Shown here piece after piece: positions 1 to 7,747 of a stretch of DNA of 64,000 nt (position 1 is the stretch's first letter; the number at the start of each line of letters is the position of its first letter). The DNA is from Sulfurospirillum sp001602955 (GTDB lineage: Bacteria > Campylobacterota > Campylobacteria > Campylobacterales > Sulfurospirillaceae), in the NCBI GenBank assembly GCA_001602955.1, contig LVAC01000002.1, positions 347,274-411,273 of the forward strand. The letters run 5' to 3'. The notes beneath the pieces were generated by a model that saw only the letters and a program-made list of their open reading frames with translations, had not been told where the DNA came from and ran no database searches. Both the position numbers and the translations under genes were made by a program.

Positions 1-492
1 AAAGAGTATACGATGATTCCGATGTCTAAAAATATCGAAAAAAAATACGACTTTATCCATATTACGCCGCCTCAAAAAGCACCCGATCTTGTCGGTAAAT
101 CTCCGATCGGCTCTTCCAAAGGTTGGGTTCCCGTCGTGAAAGAAACCTTACAACATGTTACGTATAAAAATGTTTTTGCTATCGGCGACGTTGCCGCTCT
201 TCCGATGGGTAAAACCGGCGGAAGTGCTCGTAAAGAGTATGCCGTTTTAGTCGACAACTTGATTGCCGTTATGGAGAAAAAAGAGAAATTGCCGGCCGCA
301 TACGACGGTTATACCGTATGTCCGTTGATTACGAGCCTCGGTACGGTTATGCTTGCCGAATTTAACTGGACGGCAAAACCTACGCCTTCTTTCCCTCTCG
401 ATCCGACGCAAGAGCGATGGATTTGGTGGTTGTTGAAAGTGTATGCCCTTAAACCGATGACGATTTACGGCATGCTATCCGGTAGAGCTTAA
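1..492 (+). CDS. sqr: Sulfide:quinone oxidoreductase, C-terminal part (5' end outside window)
   Basis: The frame is open from base 1, so only the last ~163 residues are present. FAD-dependent sulfide:quinone oxidoreductases oxidise sulfide to zero-valent sulfur at the membrane and pass electrons to quinone. Visible features are the second FAD-binding motif FAIGDVAALPMGKTGG and the block YDGYTVCPLITSLG. Its Cys matches the redox-active cysteine of the YDGYTSCPL block of eukaryote-type (type II) SQRs. The C-terminal tail, rich in Trp and aliphatic residues, fits monotopic membrane attachment. Two cytochrome genes follow on the same strand, consistent with a sulfur electron-transfer cluster. A flavocytochrome c-type sulfide dehydrogenase flavoprotein is the main alternative, since the first FAD motif is missing here. 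Confidence 0.8.
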   Translation, partial: KEYTMIPMSKNIEKKYDFIHITPPQKAPDLVGKSPIGSSKGWVPVVKETLQHVTYKNVFAIGDVAALPMGKTGGSARKEYAVLVDNLIAVMEKKEKLPAAYDGYTVCPLITSLGTVMLAEFNWTAKPTPSFPLDPTQERWIWWLLKVYALKPMTIYGMLSGRA

Positions 493-523
493 AATAACGA
501 ACGAATAGAAAAAGGAATAACAG

Positions 524-898
524 ATGAAACAATTGACTTTACTATGTATGACGGTAGCAAGTTTGGCCTTATTAAGCGGTTGCGGGGATAAACCTAAATC
601 GGATGCGGCAAAGTATAAGTATTCTGCGGCGGAAGTGTATAAAGAGACGTGTTTGCATTGCCACGGCAATAAGGGCGAAGGCAATCCCGAGAAAAAAGCT
701 CCTGCGATTAACAAACAAAGTATCCAAGAGCTTGAGATGTCACTTTTTGACATCAAAAACGGCGGTTTAGGACAATCTACGGCAAGTGAGCACGAAGTAA
801 TGGAACATAATATGAAAAAATTAGCCGAAAAAGGTTATGATTACGATATTAAAGTGATGGCAAGTTATATTTTCAACACGTTTAATATCAGCAAGTAA
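524..898 (+). CDS. Monoheme c-type cytochrome, lipoprotein
   Basis: A 124-residue secreted cytochrome. Residues 1-20 form a lipoprotein signal ending in the lipobox LSGC (Cys20), so the mature protein should be lipid-anchored facing the periplasm. A single heme site C43-LHC-H47 is followed by a small class I-like fold, with Met residues near EHNMKKL as candidate sixth ligands. It lies 31 bp after the SQR gene on the same strand with a purine-rich ribosome site (AAAAAGGAATAACAG before the ATG). It is therefore a plausible electron carrier for the sulfide oxidase or the downstream b-type cytochrome. The specific partner is inferred. Confidence 0.8.
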   Translation: MKQLTLLCMTVASLALLSGCGDKPKSDAAKYKYSAAEVYKETCLHCHGNKGEGNPEKKAPAINKQSIQELEMSLFDIKNGGLGQSTASEHEVMEHNMKKLAEKGYDYDIKVMASYIFNTFNISK

Positions 899-952
899 TG
901 ATCAACGATACTTCTCGGCGACAGTTAGCCGAGAAGTACCTGAAAGCGAAGA

Positions 953-2083
953 ATGAACAAGCGACAAAATGAAGTTTTCGTATGGCCTTTGTGTACGCGC
1001 ATTATTCATTGGATGATCGCACTCTCCTTTATTACCTCTTTTATCACGGCTTTTTTTCACTCGCTTTTTAAATGGCATTTAGCCTTCGGTTGGATTTTCG
1101 GGATTGTTTTGATTTATCGGCTCGTTTGGGGCATCGTCGGTCCAAATTATGCGACGTTCAAAACGTTTAAACTCTCTTTTGCGGAACTGCGATACTATTT
1201 TGTCGAAAAGGTGCAAAATCGGTGGCGCAAGATTCACGCCGGTCATAATGCCGCTTCCAGCTGGTTTACGATTATCGTGTTGTGTTTCGGTTTGGAAATC
1301 GTTCTAAGCGGGCTTTTACTTCAAGGAACACAAGAAGCGAGCGGTCCGTTTTGCTTTTTAAACAACGATTTTTTTAAAGCATCGACATTTTTGTTTTACG
1401 TGCATAAATACGGAGCGTATATTCTCGTTGCATGGGCGTTCATTCATATTTCAGGCGTTCTCGTGGAACAGTTTTACCATAAAACGCATATGCTCTTTGC
1501 AATGGTAACGGGCTATAAAAGAGCCGATGGCGAAGATACCGTCGTTTCGATTTGGCACCATCTGTTTGCGTACAGCGTGATTGCGATTTCGATCGGTATG
1601 CTTTATACGATTGTTTACGACGAAAAGAGTTATTTGACGCATGAACGTTTCGCTAAAATCGACTATACCGCCGAAAACGAGGCTTATGCGCAAAAGTGCG
1701 GAAAATGCCACAAACCCTACCCTCCTTTTATGCTTCCGAGTGCTTCGTGGACGCTTTTGATGGACGGTTTATCAAACCATTTCGGCGAAGCGATCAGCGA
1801 TCGCAATATTACCCAAAGCGAACAAGAGAGCATTCGTGCGTATCTTGCAAGCCGTAGTGCCGAAACCTCCTCTCGCAAGTTGGCGTTTAAAACGCTGGAC
1901 TCTTTGGGGACGATGCATCCGATCTCTATGAGTAAAGTTCCCTACTGGCGTGCGGCACACGAGGACATCGATCGTAGCGTGTACAAACGTCCTTCGATCA
2001 AAGAGGCTTCCAACTGCTTCGCCTGTCACGAAGGATTTGAGTTCGGTATTTTGGACAATACGCGTATTCATATTCCCCAATAG
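953..2083 (+). CDS. Cytochrome b561 fused to a diheme cytochrome c (DHC)
   Basis: A 376-residue fusion. Residues ~1-225 are a b561-type quinone-facing membrane domain. It has about five hydrophobic segments (near 18-36, 41-60, 103-124, 148-172, 203-222) and candidate heme-b histidines at H19, H42, H151 and H165. Residues ~240-376 match the diheme cytochrome c family: heme site C249-GKC-H253 followed by the PYPPFMLPSASW and HFGEA blocks, then a second heme site C355-FAC-H359. In other bacteria DHC and b561 are usually separate genes. Here quinone oxidation and c-heme transfer are joined in one chain. It likely completes an electron path with the upstream cytochrome and SQR. The redox direction cannot be read from the sequence. 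Confidence 0.85.
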   Translation: MNKRQNEVFVWPLCTRIIHWMIALSFITSFITAFFHSLFKWHLAFGWIFGIVLIYRLVWGIVGPNYATFKTFKLSFAELRYYFVEKVQNRWRKIHAGHNAASSWFTIIVLCFGLEIVLSGLLLQGTQEASGPFCFLNNDFFKASTFLFYVHKYGAYILVAWAFIHISGVLVEQFYHKTHMLFAMVTGYKRADGEDTVVSIWHHLFAYSVIAISIGMLYTIVYDEKSYLTHERFAKIDYTAENEAYAQKCGKCHKPYPPFMLPSASWTLLMDGLSNHFGEAISDRNITQSEQESIRAYLASRSAETSSRKLAFKTLDSLGTMHPISMSKVPYWRAAHEDIDRSVYKRPSIKEASNCFACHEGFEFGILDNTRIHIPQ

Positions 2084-2128
2084 CGACCGTTTCGTAACGT
2101 CGCAATTTTTTTGAAACCCTATTTTGGT

Positions 2129-2134
2129 TATAAT
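2129..2134 (+). promoter_or_regulatory. Extended -10 box (TATAAT) for pdxJA
   Basis: TATAAT preceded by TTTGGT in an AT-rich stretch between the cytochrome gene and pdxJ. There is no -35 at standard spacing, which is usual for sigma-70 promoters in Campylobacterota. It would give a leader of about 115 nt upstream of pdxJ. Confidence 0.5.
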
Positions 2135-2156
2135 ACAAAACGTTCCTAGCAACTGT

Positions 2157-2222
2157 CTGACGCGTCGTTGATGCAAGATTTTTACATGTAAGATGATGTA
2201 GCGTATTTTGTGCCTGACGCGT
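2157..2222 (+). repeat. Direct repeat CTGACGCGT in the pdxJ leader
   Basis: The nonamer CTGACGCGT occurs at 2157-2165 and again at 2214-2222, 57 bp apart, in the transcribed leader upstream of pdxJ. A TTACATGTAA palindrome (2182-2191) lies between them. Each copy contains the palindrome ACGCGT. A regulatory role is possible but unproven. Confidence 0.35.
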
Positions 2223-2257
2223 AGGCTCGTTTTGAAACTAAAAACAAAGGATGCAGA

Positions 2258-3037
2258 ATGCTTTTGGGTGTGAATATCGACCATATCGCCGTATTAAGGG
2301 AAGCGCGCAAGATCAACGATCCCGATCCTTTGGACGCGCTCTTTTTCGTTAAACGCTCCGGAGCCGATCAGATCACGATTCATCTTCGCGAAGATCGACG
2401 CCATATGAACGACGAAGATGCGCAAAAAATCATTTCACAATCGCAACTTCCCGTGAATTTAGAGTGTTCGATGAACGCTGAGATTCTTGAAAAAGTGTTA
2501 GCTTTCTTGCCGCATCGAGCGACCTTGGTTCCCGAAAAACGCGAAGAAGTTACAACGGAGGGCGGCTTGGACGTTCTTGCGCATTTCGAGGCTCTCAATC
2601 AGGCGATCAAGCGTTTGCATCAAGCGCAGATCGAAGTATCGCTTTTTATCGATCCTTCGGTGGAAATGATCGAAGCGGCGCACCGTTTAGGCGTTGAATG
2701 GATTGAACTGCATACGGGTTTGTACGCCAATATTTATGCGATGTTGTATGCCAATTTGGCGCGAACGCCTCATTCGATTGCTGAGCTGCAACTGGATCGA
2801 AAAACCTTACATGTCAAGTTGGAAGCATCTTTGAGAGAGCTTGAAAATGCCGCCAATATAGCGCGTCGATTGGGAATGAAAGTCGCCGCCGGGCACGGTC
2901 TTAATTATCAAAACGTCAAGCCAATCGTCGCTATGGCTGCGATCGAAGAACTCAATATCGGACAGAGTATTATCGCGCGTTCCGTTTTTGTCGGCTTAGA
3001 ATGCGCGATTAAAGAGATGTTAGGATTGGTACGATGA
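2258..3037 (+). CDS. pdxJ: Pyridoxine 5'-phosphate synthase PdxJ
   Basis: 259 residues, the usual length for PdxJ. It condenses 3-amino-2-oxopropyl phosphate with deoxyxylulose 5-phosphate to give pyridoxine 5'-phosphate in the cytosol. The N-terminus GVNIDHIAVLREAR and the phosphate-handling ITIHLREDRRHM block are characteristic, as are the GHGLNYQNV and LNIGQSIIARS segments near the C-terminus. The ATG follows AAAGGATGCAG. The gene overlaps pdxA by four bases (ATGA), so the two pathway enzymes are translationally coupled. Confidence 0.97.
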   Translation: MLLGVNIDHIAVLREARKINDPDPLDALFFVKRSGADQITIHLREDRRHMNDEDAQKIISQSQLPVNLECSMNAEILEKVLAFLPHRATLVPEKREEVTTEGGLDVLAHFEALNQAIKRLHQAQIEVSLFIDPSVEMIEAAHRLGVEWIELHTGLYANIYAMLYANLARTPHSIAELQLDRKTLHVKLEASLRELENAANIARRLGMKVAAGHGLNYQNVKPIVAMAAIEELNIGQSIIARSVFVGLECAIKEMLGLVR

Positions 3038-3972
3038 AAAAACTTGCCATCAGCATCGGCGATCTTAACGGCGTCGGTTTGGAAATTGCGCTCAGAGCGC
3101 ACCGAGAAATTACGAAAGTCTGTAAGCCGATTTATTGCATTAACGAAAACATGTTAGCATGGGGAAGCGCACTTTTGGGAATCGACGTACCCGAAGATTT
3201 CGAAATTCGCGATTGCGGAAAAGTTTTTGAAATTACTCCGGGCGTTTGTTGCGCCGATGCCGGAGAGAGTTCCTATGATTCGTTTATCACGGCGGTGGCA
3301 TTAGCTAAAAGTAACGAAGTCGATGCCATCGTGACGCTGCCGATCAACAAAGAGGCATGGGAAAAAGCGGGCTTGGAATATAAAGGTCATACCGATGCTC
3401 TTAGCGATTTACTCGGATGCGAAGCGATCATGATGCTTGGATGCGAAGCGATGTTCGTCATTTTGTACACGCATCATATTCCGCTTCGTGATGTGCCGCA
3501 CGAGATCAAAACGAAAAAGCTTAAACCGTTTTTACTCAAAATATACGAAGAACTCGGATGTGAACGTATCGCGGTTTTAGGGTTAAATCCACATGCGGGA
3601 GATCACGGCGTTATCGGCGACGAAGATAGCGAAATCGAAAAAGCGATTCAAAAAGCCAACCATTTTTTAGAACGTGAAGTTTTTTTCGGTCCCATGGTTC
3701 CCGATACCGCTTTTTCAACCGCCAATCGTGAAAAATTTAAGTATTTTGTTTGCATGTACCACGACCAAGGTTTGATCCCTCTCAAAACGCTCTATTTTGA
3801 AGAGAGTATCAACGTAAGTCTCAATGCGGGCATTATACGAACGTCGGTCGATCACGGAACCGCTTTTGATATTGCCTATACAAACGCTCAAGAGCTTTCA
3901 ACGCTTAGTTACGTCAATGCCGTTCACGAAGCGTTGAAGCTGACCGGTACTAAAGTCTTATTGACCTTTTAG
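3034..3972 (+). CDS. pdxA: 4-hydroxythreonine-4-phosphate dehydrogenase PdxA
   Basis: 312 residues. It oxidises 4-phosphohydroxy-L-threonine to the aminoketone used by PdxJ, with NAD+ and a divalent metal. Recognisable blocks are SIGDLNGVGLEIAL at the N-terminus, GHTDAL (about residue 126), LGLNPHAGDHGVIG, the metal-site MYHDQGLIPLK and the RTSVDHGTAFDIAY segment. Its start overlaps the pdxJ stop (ATGA). Its stop overlaps by three to four bases the stop of the convergent methyltransferase gene, so the two transcripts meet without any spacer. Confidence 0.96.
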   Translation: MKKLAISIGDLNGVGLEIALRAHREITKVCKPIYCINENMLAWGSALLGIDVPEDFEIRDCGKVFEITPGVCCADAGESSYDSFITAVALAKSNEVDAIVTLPINKEAWEKAGLEYKGHTDALSDLLGCEAIMMLGCEAMFVILYTHHIPLRDVPHEIKTKKLKPFLLKIYEELGCERIAVLGLNPHAGDHGVIGDEDSEIEKAIQKANHFLEREVFFGPMVPDTAFSTANREKFKYFVCMYHDQGLIPLKTLYFEESINVSLNAGIIRTSVDHGTAFDIAYTNAQELSTLSYVNAVHEALKLTGTKVLLTF

Positions 3973-4583
3973 GCTTTTGCGGCAAAACAGAGGATGACCT
4001 CATACGTTTTGCCGTTTTTGCTCACGGTGTGTGCGTGGACGAAACTCGGTTTTTCAAAGCCGTTTTCGGTGAAAAAACGCACCCACTCTTCCCTTGAAAA
4101 TCCAAAATGGTATACGCCCGTGTTGTCCGAGTGAAAACTTCCGTCCTCTTTGTCCAAGTCGGCAATCGCTAAGAGCCCTTTGTCTGAGAGGATACGGGAA
4201 AATTTTCGAATAAGGTGCGAAGGCTCTTGGATATGGTGAAACGCCATGGCACTTACGATACGATCGAATCGCAAAGCACCGAAATCCGCATCAATGTCCA
4301 ATGCCAAGGTGTCAATATGAGTCAATCCGCTTTCATCGGCTTTACGTTGAAATTGCTCCAACATCGCACTTGAAAGATCCGCGCCGACGAGTTTTCCGAC
4401 AAAAGGAGCGATATTGAGTCCCACAAGTCCGGTGCCGCAGCCAAAGTCTAAAACACAGTCGTCTTTTGAAAACGAAACGGAGTCTAAGATCGCATCGGTA
4501 ATATTTTTAGCAAGGCTTAAACGCATATTGTTTTGATCCCACGTTTGTGCTACGGCATCAAAGCGTTGTTTCGTGTCCGTCAT
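3969..4583 (-). CDS. Class I SAM-dependent methyltransferase, substrate unknown
   Basis: 204 residues with a Rossmann-type SAM site: motif I VLDFGCGTGLVGL, acidic motif II VGADLSS, and motif IV-like IVSAMAFHHI. It resembles small UbiE/Methyltransf_11-type enzymes, but nothing fixes the substrate. The ATG at 4583 has GGAG six bases upstream and lies inside the 3' end of nikO (26-bp overlap), so it is the last gene of the nickel-uptake operon. A link to metal biology is suggested only by position. Confidence 0.75.
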   Translation of the reverse strand: MTDTKQRFDAVAQTWDQNNMRLSLAKNITDAILDSVSFSKDDCVLDFGCGTGLVGLNIAPFVGKLVGADLSSAMLEQFQRKADESGLTHIDTLALDIDADFGALRFDRIVSAMAFHHIQEPSHLIRKFSRILSDKGLLAIADLDKEDGSFHSDNTGVYHFGFSREEWVRFFTENGFEKPSFVHAHTVSKNGKTYEVILCFAAKA

Positions 4584-5274
4584 AAGTTCTCCAGATATAA
4601 GATTTTTGGGGGTTTGAGGCGTTAAACGTACCGTGTAAACCCTCTTGCGTCATCGTATAGATTTTATCGACGATGGATTCGAGAAACTCTCTGTGATGCG
4701 AAACGATGATGATGCTTTTATCGATTTTACGTAAAATCGCAACGAGCTTTTGTTGCATGGCATTGTCCAATCCATTGGTCGGCTCGTCTAAAAGCATGAG
4801 TTTGGGTTCGGCGATTAAGACGCCGGCAAGTGCTACTAATTTTTTTTCGCCTCCGGAGAGATGATAGACTACTTTCTTCGCCAAGTGTGCAATGCCTAAA
4901 TCCTGAAGCATCATAGCGGTTTTAAGTGCGGCTTCCTCTTTGGATATGCCTTGGGCAAGGAGGCTAAACGCGACGTCGTCTTCGACGATAGGTGCTAAAA
5001 ATTGATTGTCGGAGTCTTGAAAAAGATAGCCGATCATCGTGCGCACGGTTTTAAAATCGTCCAAGGAGCGCATCGGTCGGTGAAACAGTTCCAAAAGACC
5101 GCTTTGCGGCAAAGACAATCCGGCGATCATCTCCAAAAGCGTCGTTTTACCGCAACCGTTAGGTCCGATAATCGCAATTTTCTCTTTATGCGAAAGGTTT
5201 AACGTGATGCCGTTATAGAGCGTCACGCCGTTACGTGCGGCGGAAATATTTTTCATCGTTAGCGAACAACTCAT
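4558..5274 (-). CDS. nikO: Nickel/cobalt ECF transporter ATPase NikO
   Basis: About 238 residues. It is the ATP-hydrolysing subunit of an energy-coupling-factor metal importer. Walker A GPNGCGKTT, Q-loop FQDSDNQ, signature LSGGEKK, Walker B LMLLDEPTNGLD and the switch region SHH are all intact. I place the start at the ATG at 5274, which has AAGGG eight bases upstream and overlaps the nikQ stop as ATGA. A TTG at 5295 is a less likely alternative. It works with NikQ, NikM and the accessory NikK/NikL. The metal is called as nickel because of the NikK/NikL partners; cobalt remains possible. Confidence 0.9.
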   Translation of the reverse strand: MSCSLTMKNISAARNGVTLYNGITLNLSHKEKIAIIGPNGCGKTTLLEMIAGLSLPQSGLLELFHRPMRSLDDFKTVRTMIGYLFQDSDNQFLAPIVEDDVAFSLLAQGISKEEAALKTAMMLQDLGIAHLAKKVVYHLSGGEKKLVALAGVLIAEPKLMLLDEPTNGLDNAMQQKLVAILRKIDKSIIIVSHHREFLESIVDKIYTMTQEGLHGTFNASNPQKSYIWRTYDGHETTL

Positions 5275-5945
5275 AGTAGATACCCTTGATGCCAAAAAAG
5301 TGAGATAAGCGTCAATAATGTTGCAATCGCGTCGTTGGAGCTCAAGCTTTGACGGCGGCTTAAGGTGTAAATTTCACCTTGAAATCCTCGAAGCAACATT
5401 GCTTTTTGCAAAGCGACCGATCGTTCTAAAGCCTTGATTACCAGCGTGCCGATAAATCCCGCCAACGTTTTATACGATAAAAGATCGGTTTTGGGCGTAA
5501 AACCGCGAATGCGTAGCGTATTTTTAAAGAGTACGAGTTCATGGCGAATCAGAAAAATTGATTTACTCGTAAAGAAAAAGAGCGTCGTTATTTTATGCGG
5601 TAAAGCGAGGCGTTGCATCGCAATCGCGATCGTAAATTCGTTACAGCCGTGAAAGAGCAGTAAAATACAAAGCAACATCAAGTTGGAACGAAGGAGCATC
5701 AATCCCGCAAGATGCTCTTGATGTTGCCAATAAAGCGTGAGTGCAATGAAAACGATCAGCGTATTGAGCATGACAAGACGCTTGAAAATAATCAGCAAAA
5801 AGCGTCGTTTGAGCCATGCCAAAAAAAATAAGATCAGCGACATCGAAACGTACATGTGCGTTTGAAGTGCGATCGTGCAACCGTATACGAGGGCTAAAAG
5901 CAAGGCGACGCAAGGCGTTATCGGCGGGTGGGACGTTTGATCCAA
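5271..5945 (-). CDS. nikQ: ECF transporter transmembrane subunit NikQ (CbiQ family)
   Basis: 224 residues of CbiQ-type T-component. About four to five hydrophobic helices are followed by two short Arg-Gly motifs, LRIRGF (about residue 149) and LLRGFQG (about 191), which in this family couple to the ATPase. The start is a TTG at 5945 with GGAG eight bases upstream. No suitable ATG precedes the first helix. It overlaps nikL by 28 bp upstream and nikO by four bases downstream, so the operon is translationally coupled throughout. Confidence 0.88.
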   Translation of the reverse strand: MDQTSHPPITPCVALLLALVYGCTIALQTHMYVSMSLILFFLAWLKRRFLLIIFKRLVMLNTLIVFIALTLYWQHQEHLAGLMLLRSNLMLLCILLLFHGCNEFTIAIAMQRLALPHKITTLFFFTSKSIFLIRHELVLFKNTLRIRGFTPKTDLLSYKTLAGFIGTLVIKALERSVALQKAMLLRGFQGEIYTLSRRQSLSSNDAIATLLTLISLFWHQGYLL

Positions 5946-6340
5946 AAGAGTGCTCCAAAGAAAAAGACAATTATAGCCAATCCTAAGGCGACTTTACTCA
6001 AAGGCGTATCGGCAGGCAAGGTTTTGAGCTCTTCTTTTGTGTGGGATTTTGCTTCGTAGTCCAATGTCGCTTGATGCCCCATACCGCCCTCAACGGTAAT
6101 TTTGAAATGCGGCGCAGGCAACTTGATGGAGGCTTTTCCTTCATCGTCGGTTTGAACACGTGCCAATTCTTTGTCTTGAAAATCTTGAAGCAGGATCGTG
6201 CATTGTTTACACGGAGCGGATTTGGTAAAGTAGCTTTGAACGTATAAACTCCCCTCTTCGTCGTAAGCGAAAAGATTGATTTTATGTGCGTACAAAGTCG
6301 AGATACTTAAAAAAGCGATGATTATAAAACGAACTATCAT
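5918..6340 (-). CDS. nikL: Accessory nickel-transport protein NikL (CbiL-like)
   Basis: 140 residues from the ATG at 6340, which overlaps the nikM stop (ATGA) and has GGAGG five bases upstream. Longer upstream reading in this frame lies inside nikM and is not used. A signal peptide (FIIIAFLSISTLYA) is followed by HKINLFAYDEEGSLYVQSYF, the N-terminal block typical of NikL/CbiL. Then come a small beta-rich periplasmic domain with a CKQC pair, one C-terminal membrane helix and a basic tail. Such proteins accompany NikM in Ni-specific ECF importers. The free cysteines could take part in metal delivery, which is inference. Confidence 0.82.
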   Translation of the reverse strand: MIVRFIIIAFLSISTLYAHKINLFAYDEEGSLYVQSYFTKSAPCKQCTILLQDFQDKELARVQTDDEGKASIKLPAPHFKITVEGGMGHQATLDYEAKSHTKEELKTLPADTPLSKVALGLAIIVFFFGALFWIKRPTRR

Positions 6341-6933
6341 ACGACCTCCAACCATGCGGGTGCGACTTTTTCGATAAAACGAAGTGCAAAAAGCGTGATG
6401 ACGCCTTCGATGAACATCACGGGTAGGTGTGCTAAAAACGCCAATTGTGCGGCACTGACGAACGCTTCGCCGTTTAAGGCTAAGGTAAGCGAGAGCAAGA
6501 ACGCCGATAAGCCTAAGGGAACAAAGCCGATGCAAAACCATAAGGCGGTTTTTTTCCATAGCGTATGCGGGTGTAAGCGAAAGAGAAAATACCCCGCAAG
6601 CGTCGGAAACGCAAGATTGAACACGTTAACGCCGAGCGTCGTGAGTCCGCCGTAGCCGAATAAAATACCTTGTAAGAAGAGCGCGACGAAAATTGCCACA
6701 AAAGCGCGCGGACCTAACAGTGCGCCGACGATACCGCCTAAAACCAAGTGAACCGACGTCGGACCTAAAGGAATATGAATAAACGACGCTAAGAAAAAGA
6801 GTGCGGATAAAACGGCGGTTTTAGGAATCTCTTCGTTTTTAAGCGTTTTAAACGCGTAAAAAACCAGTGCCGTCGAAAGAACGGCACCTCCGATCAGAAT
6901 TTCGGGGCGTAATACCCCTTCGCTAATATGCAT
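6337..6933 (-). CDS. nikM: Nickel-specific ECF S-component NikM (CbiM family)
   Basis: 198 residues. The N-terminus MHISEGVLRPE is the CbiM/NikM signature, in which the N-terminal amine, His2 and a later His bind the metal inside the membrane. HIPLGPTSVHLVLGG supplies the conserved inner histidines. Six to seven hydrophobic helices are visible. The start overlaps the nikK stop (TAATG). It confers metal selectivity on the NikQ/NikO energising module. Confidence 0.92.
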   Translation of the reverse strand: MHISEGVLRPEILIGGAVLSTALVFYAFKTLKNEEIPKTAVLSALFFLASFIHIPLGPTSVHLVLGGIVGALLGPRAFVAIFVALFLQGILFGYGGLTTLGVNVFNLAFPTLAGYFLFRLHPHTLWKKTALWFCIGFVPLGLSAFLLSLTLALNGEAFVSAAQLAFLAHLPVMFIEGVITLFALRFIEKVAPAWLEVV

Positions 6934-7676
6934 TAGTGAATCTTTTCGGTTTTAAGCCACAAAACGGCACCCAGTTCTACCGGATAGCTTTTACCCTCGT
7001 GTTTGATTTTTTCGTCGTCGTCGATTAAAGCGGCAAATCCCCACCAGCCATCAAGCGGTAAAGCCACATGAAAAACACCGTTATTATCGGCTTTGACGAC
7101 TTGTGTTACGTACATGTCGTTGGGAGCTTTAAGCCCTTGTGTGTTGTAGTATTCGATTTCGATTTCGGCATTGGGGACGGGTTTACCTTTGTAGAGCACT
7201 TTGCCGCTAAAAAGATTTCCGGCATAAAGCGAGTAAGGGCGTGAAAGCGGAATGATTTCGGCTTTGAGTCCGATGGGTTTATCCCAACCTTCGCCTGAAT
7301 TAAACGCATCGACGATCGTTTTGGTTTGATGACGAATAAACTTGTCTTCCGCAGGTTCGAAGTACGGCATCGGATCGACGTAAAATTGGTATACGCCGGG
7401 TTCTTTGATCGTATATTCGCTTTTCCACGTCGTCATTTTATTTTTTTCGACCGATTGGAGATTGCTCAGAAGCGATGTTTTTTTACCTTCAAAGAAGACG
7501 CCTGCTTCCTTAGGTTTTTGCATGTTCATCGATTGTTGTTCAAACGGGTGCGTAAACTCGTATTGAATAGAAACTTTCGGATTTTTTTGTTCGACGACCG
7601 ACTGATCGGTCATAACCGTTTGAAAGTGAGCCAAAAGCGACGTTGCGCAAACCAGTGATGCCAATAATATTTTCAT
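6933..7676 (-). CDS. nikK: Periplasmic nickel-binding accessory protein NikK (DUF4198)
   Basis: 247 residues from the ATG at 7676, which has GGAG about eight bases upstream. A typical signal peptide (KILLASLVCATSLLAH) leads into a DUF4198 protein with a beta-sandwich core and a C-terminal carrier-like domain (FSGKVLYKGKPVPNAEIEIEY). NikK proteins occur beside NikM and are thought to supply nickel from the periplasm, for hydrogenase or urease maturation. It is the first gene of nikKMLQO plus the methyltransferase. A palindrome that could bind NikR lies in its promoter. Confidence 0.85.
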   Translation of the reverse strand: MKILLASLVCATSLLAHFQTVMTDQSVVEQKNPKVSIQYEFTHPFEQQSMNMQKPKEAGVFFEGKKTSLLSNLQSVEKNKMTTWKSEYTIKEPGVYQFYVDPMPYFEPAEDKFIRHQTKTIVDAFNSGEGWDKPIGLKAEIIPLSRPYSLYAGNLFSGKVLYKGKPVPNAEIEIEYYNTQGLKAPNDMYVTQVVKADNNGVFHVALPLDGWWGFAALIDDDEKIKHEGKSYPVELGAVLWLKTEKIH

Positions 7677-7692
7677 ACAAATGCTCCTCATA

Positions 7693-7721
7693 AATAATAC
7701 TCGAATTAATTCGATATTATT
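7693..7721 (-). promoter_or_regulatory. Putative NikR-type operator upstream of nikK
   Basis: A 29-bp near-perfect palindrome: AATAATA, 15 bases containing the perfect palindrome TCGAATTAATTCGA, then TATTATT. It lies 17-45 bp upstream of nikK and covers the likely -10 region. The architecture resembles epsilonproteobacterial NikR boxes (AT-rich heptads separated by 11-16 bp). It would repress nickel uptake when nickel is sufficient. No nikR gene is in the window. Confidence 0.5.
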
Positions 7722-7747
7722 GTCGCATTTATGACGTAAAAAAGGGC

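Noticed and set aside
2111..2116. TTGAAA as the -35 of the pdxJ promoter
   Set aside because: It is only 12 bp from the -10 box, too close for sigma-70 spacing.
6341..6559. N-terminal extension of NikL
   Set aside because: It lies inside nikM, has no signal peptide, and the ATG at 6340 has GGAGG and a clean signal sequence.
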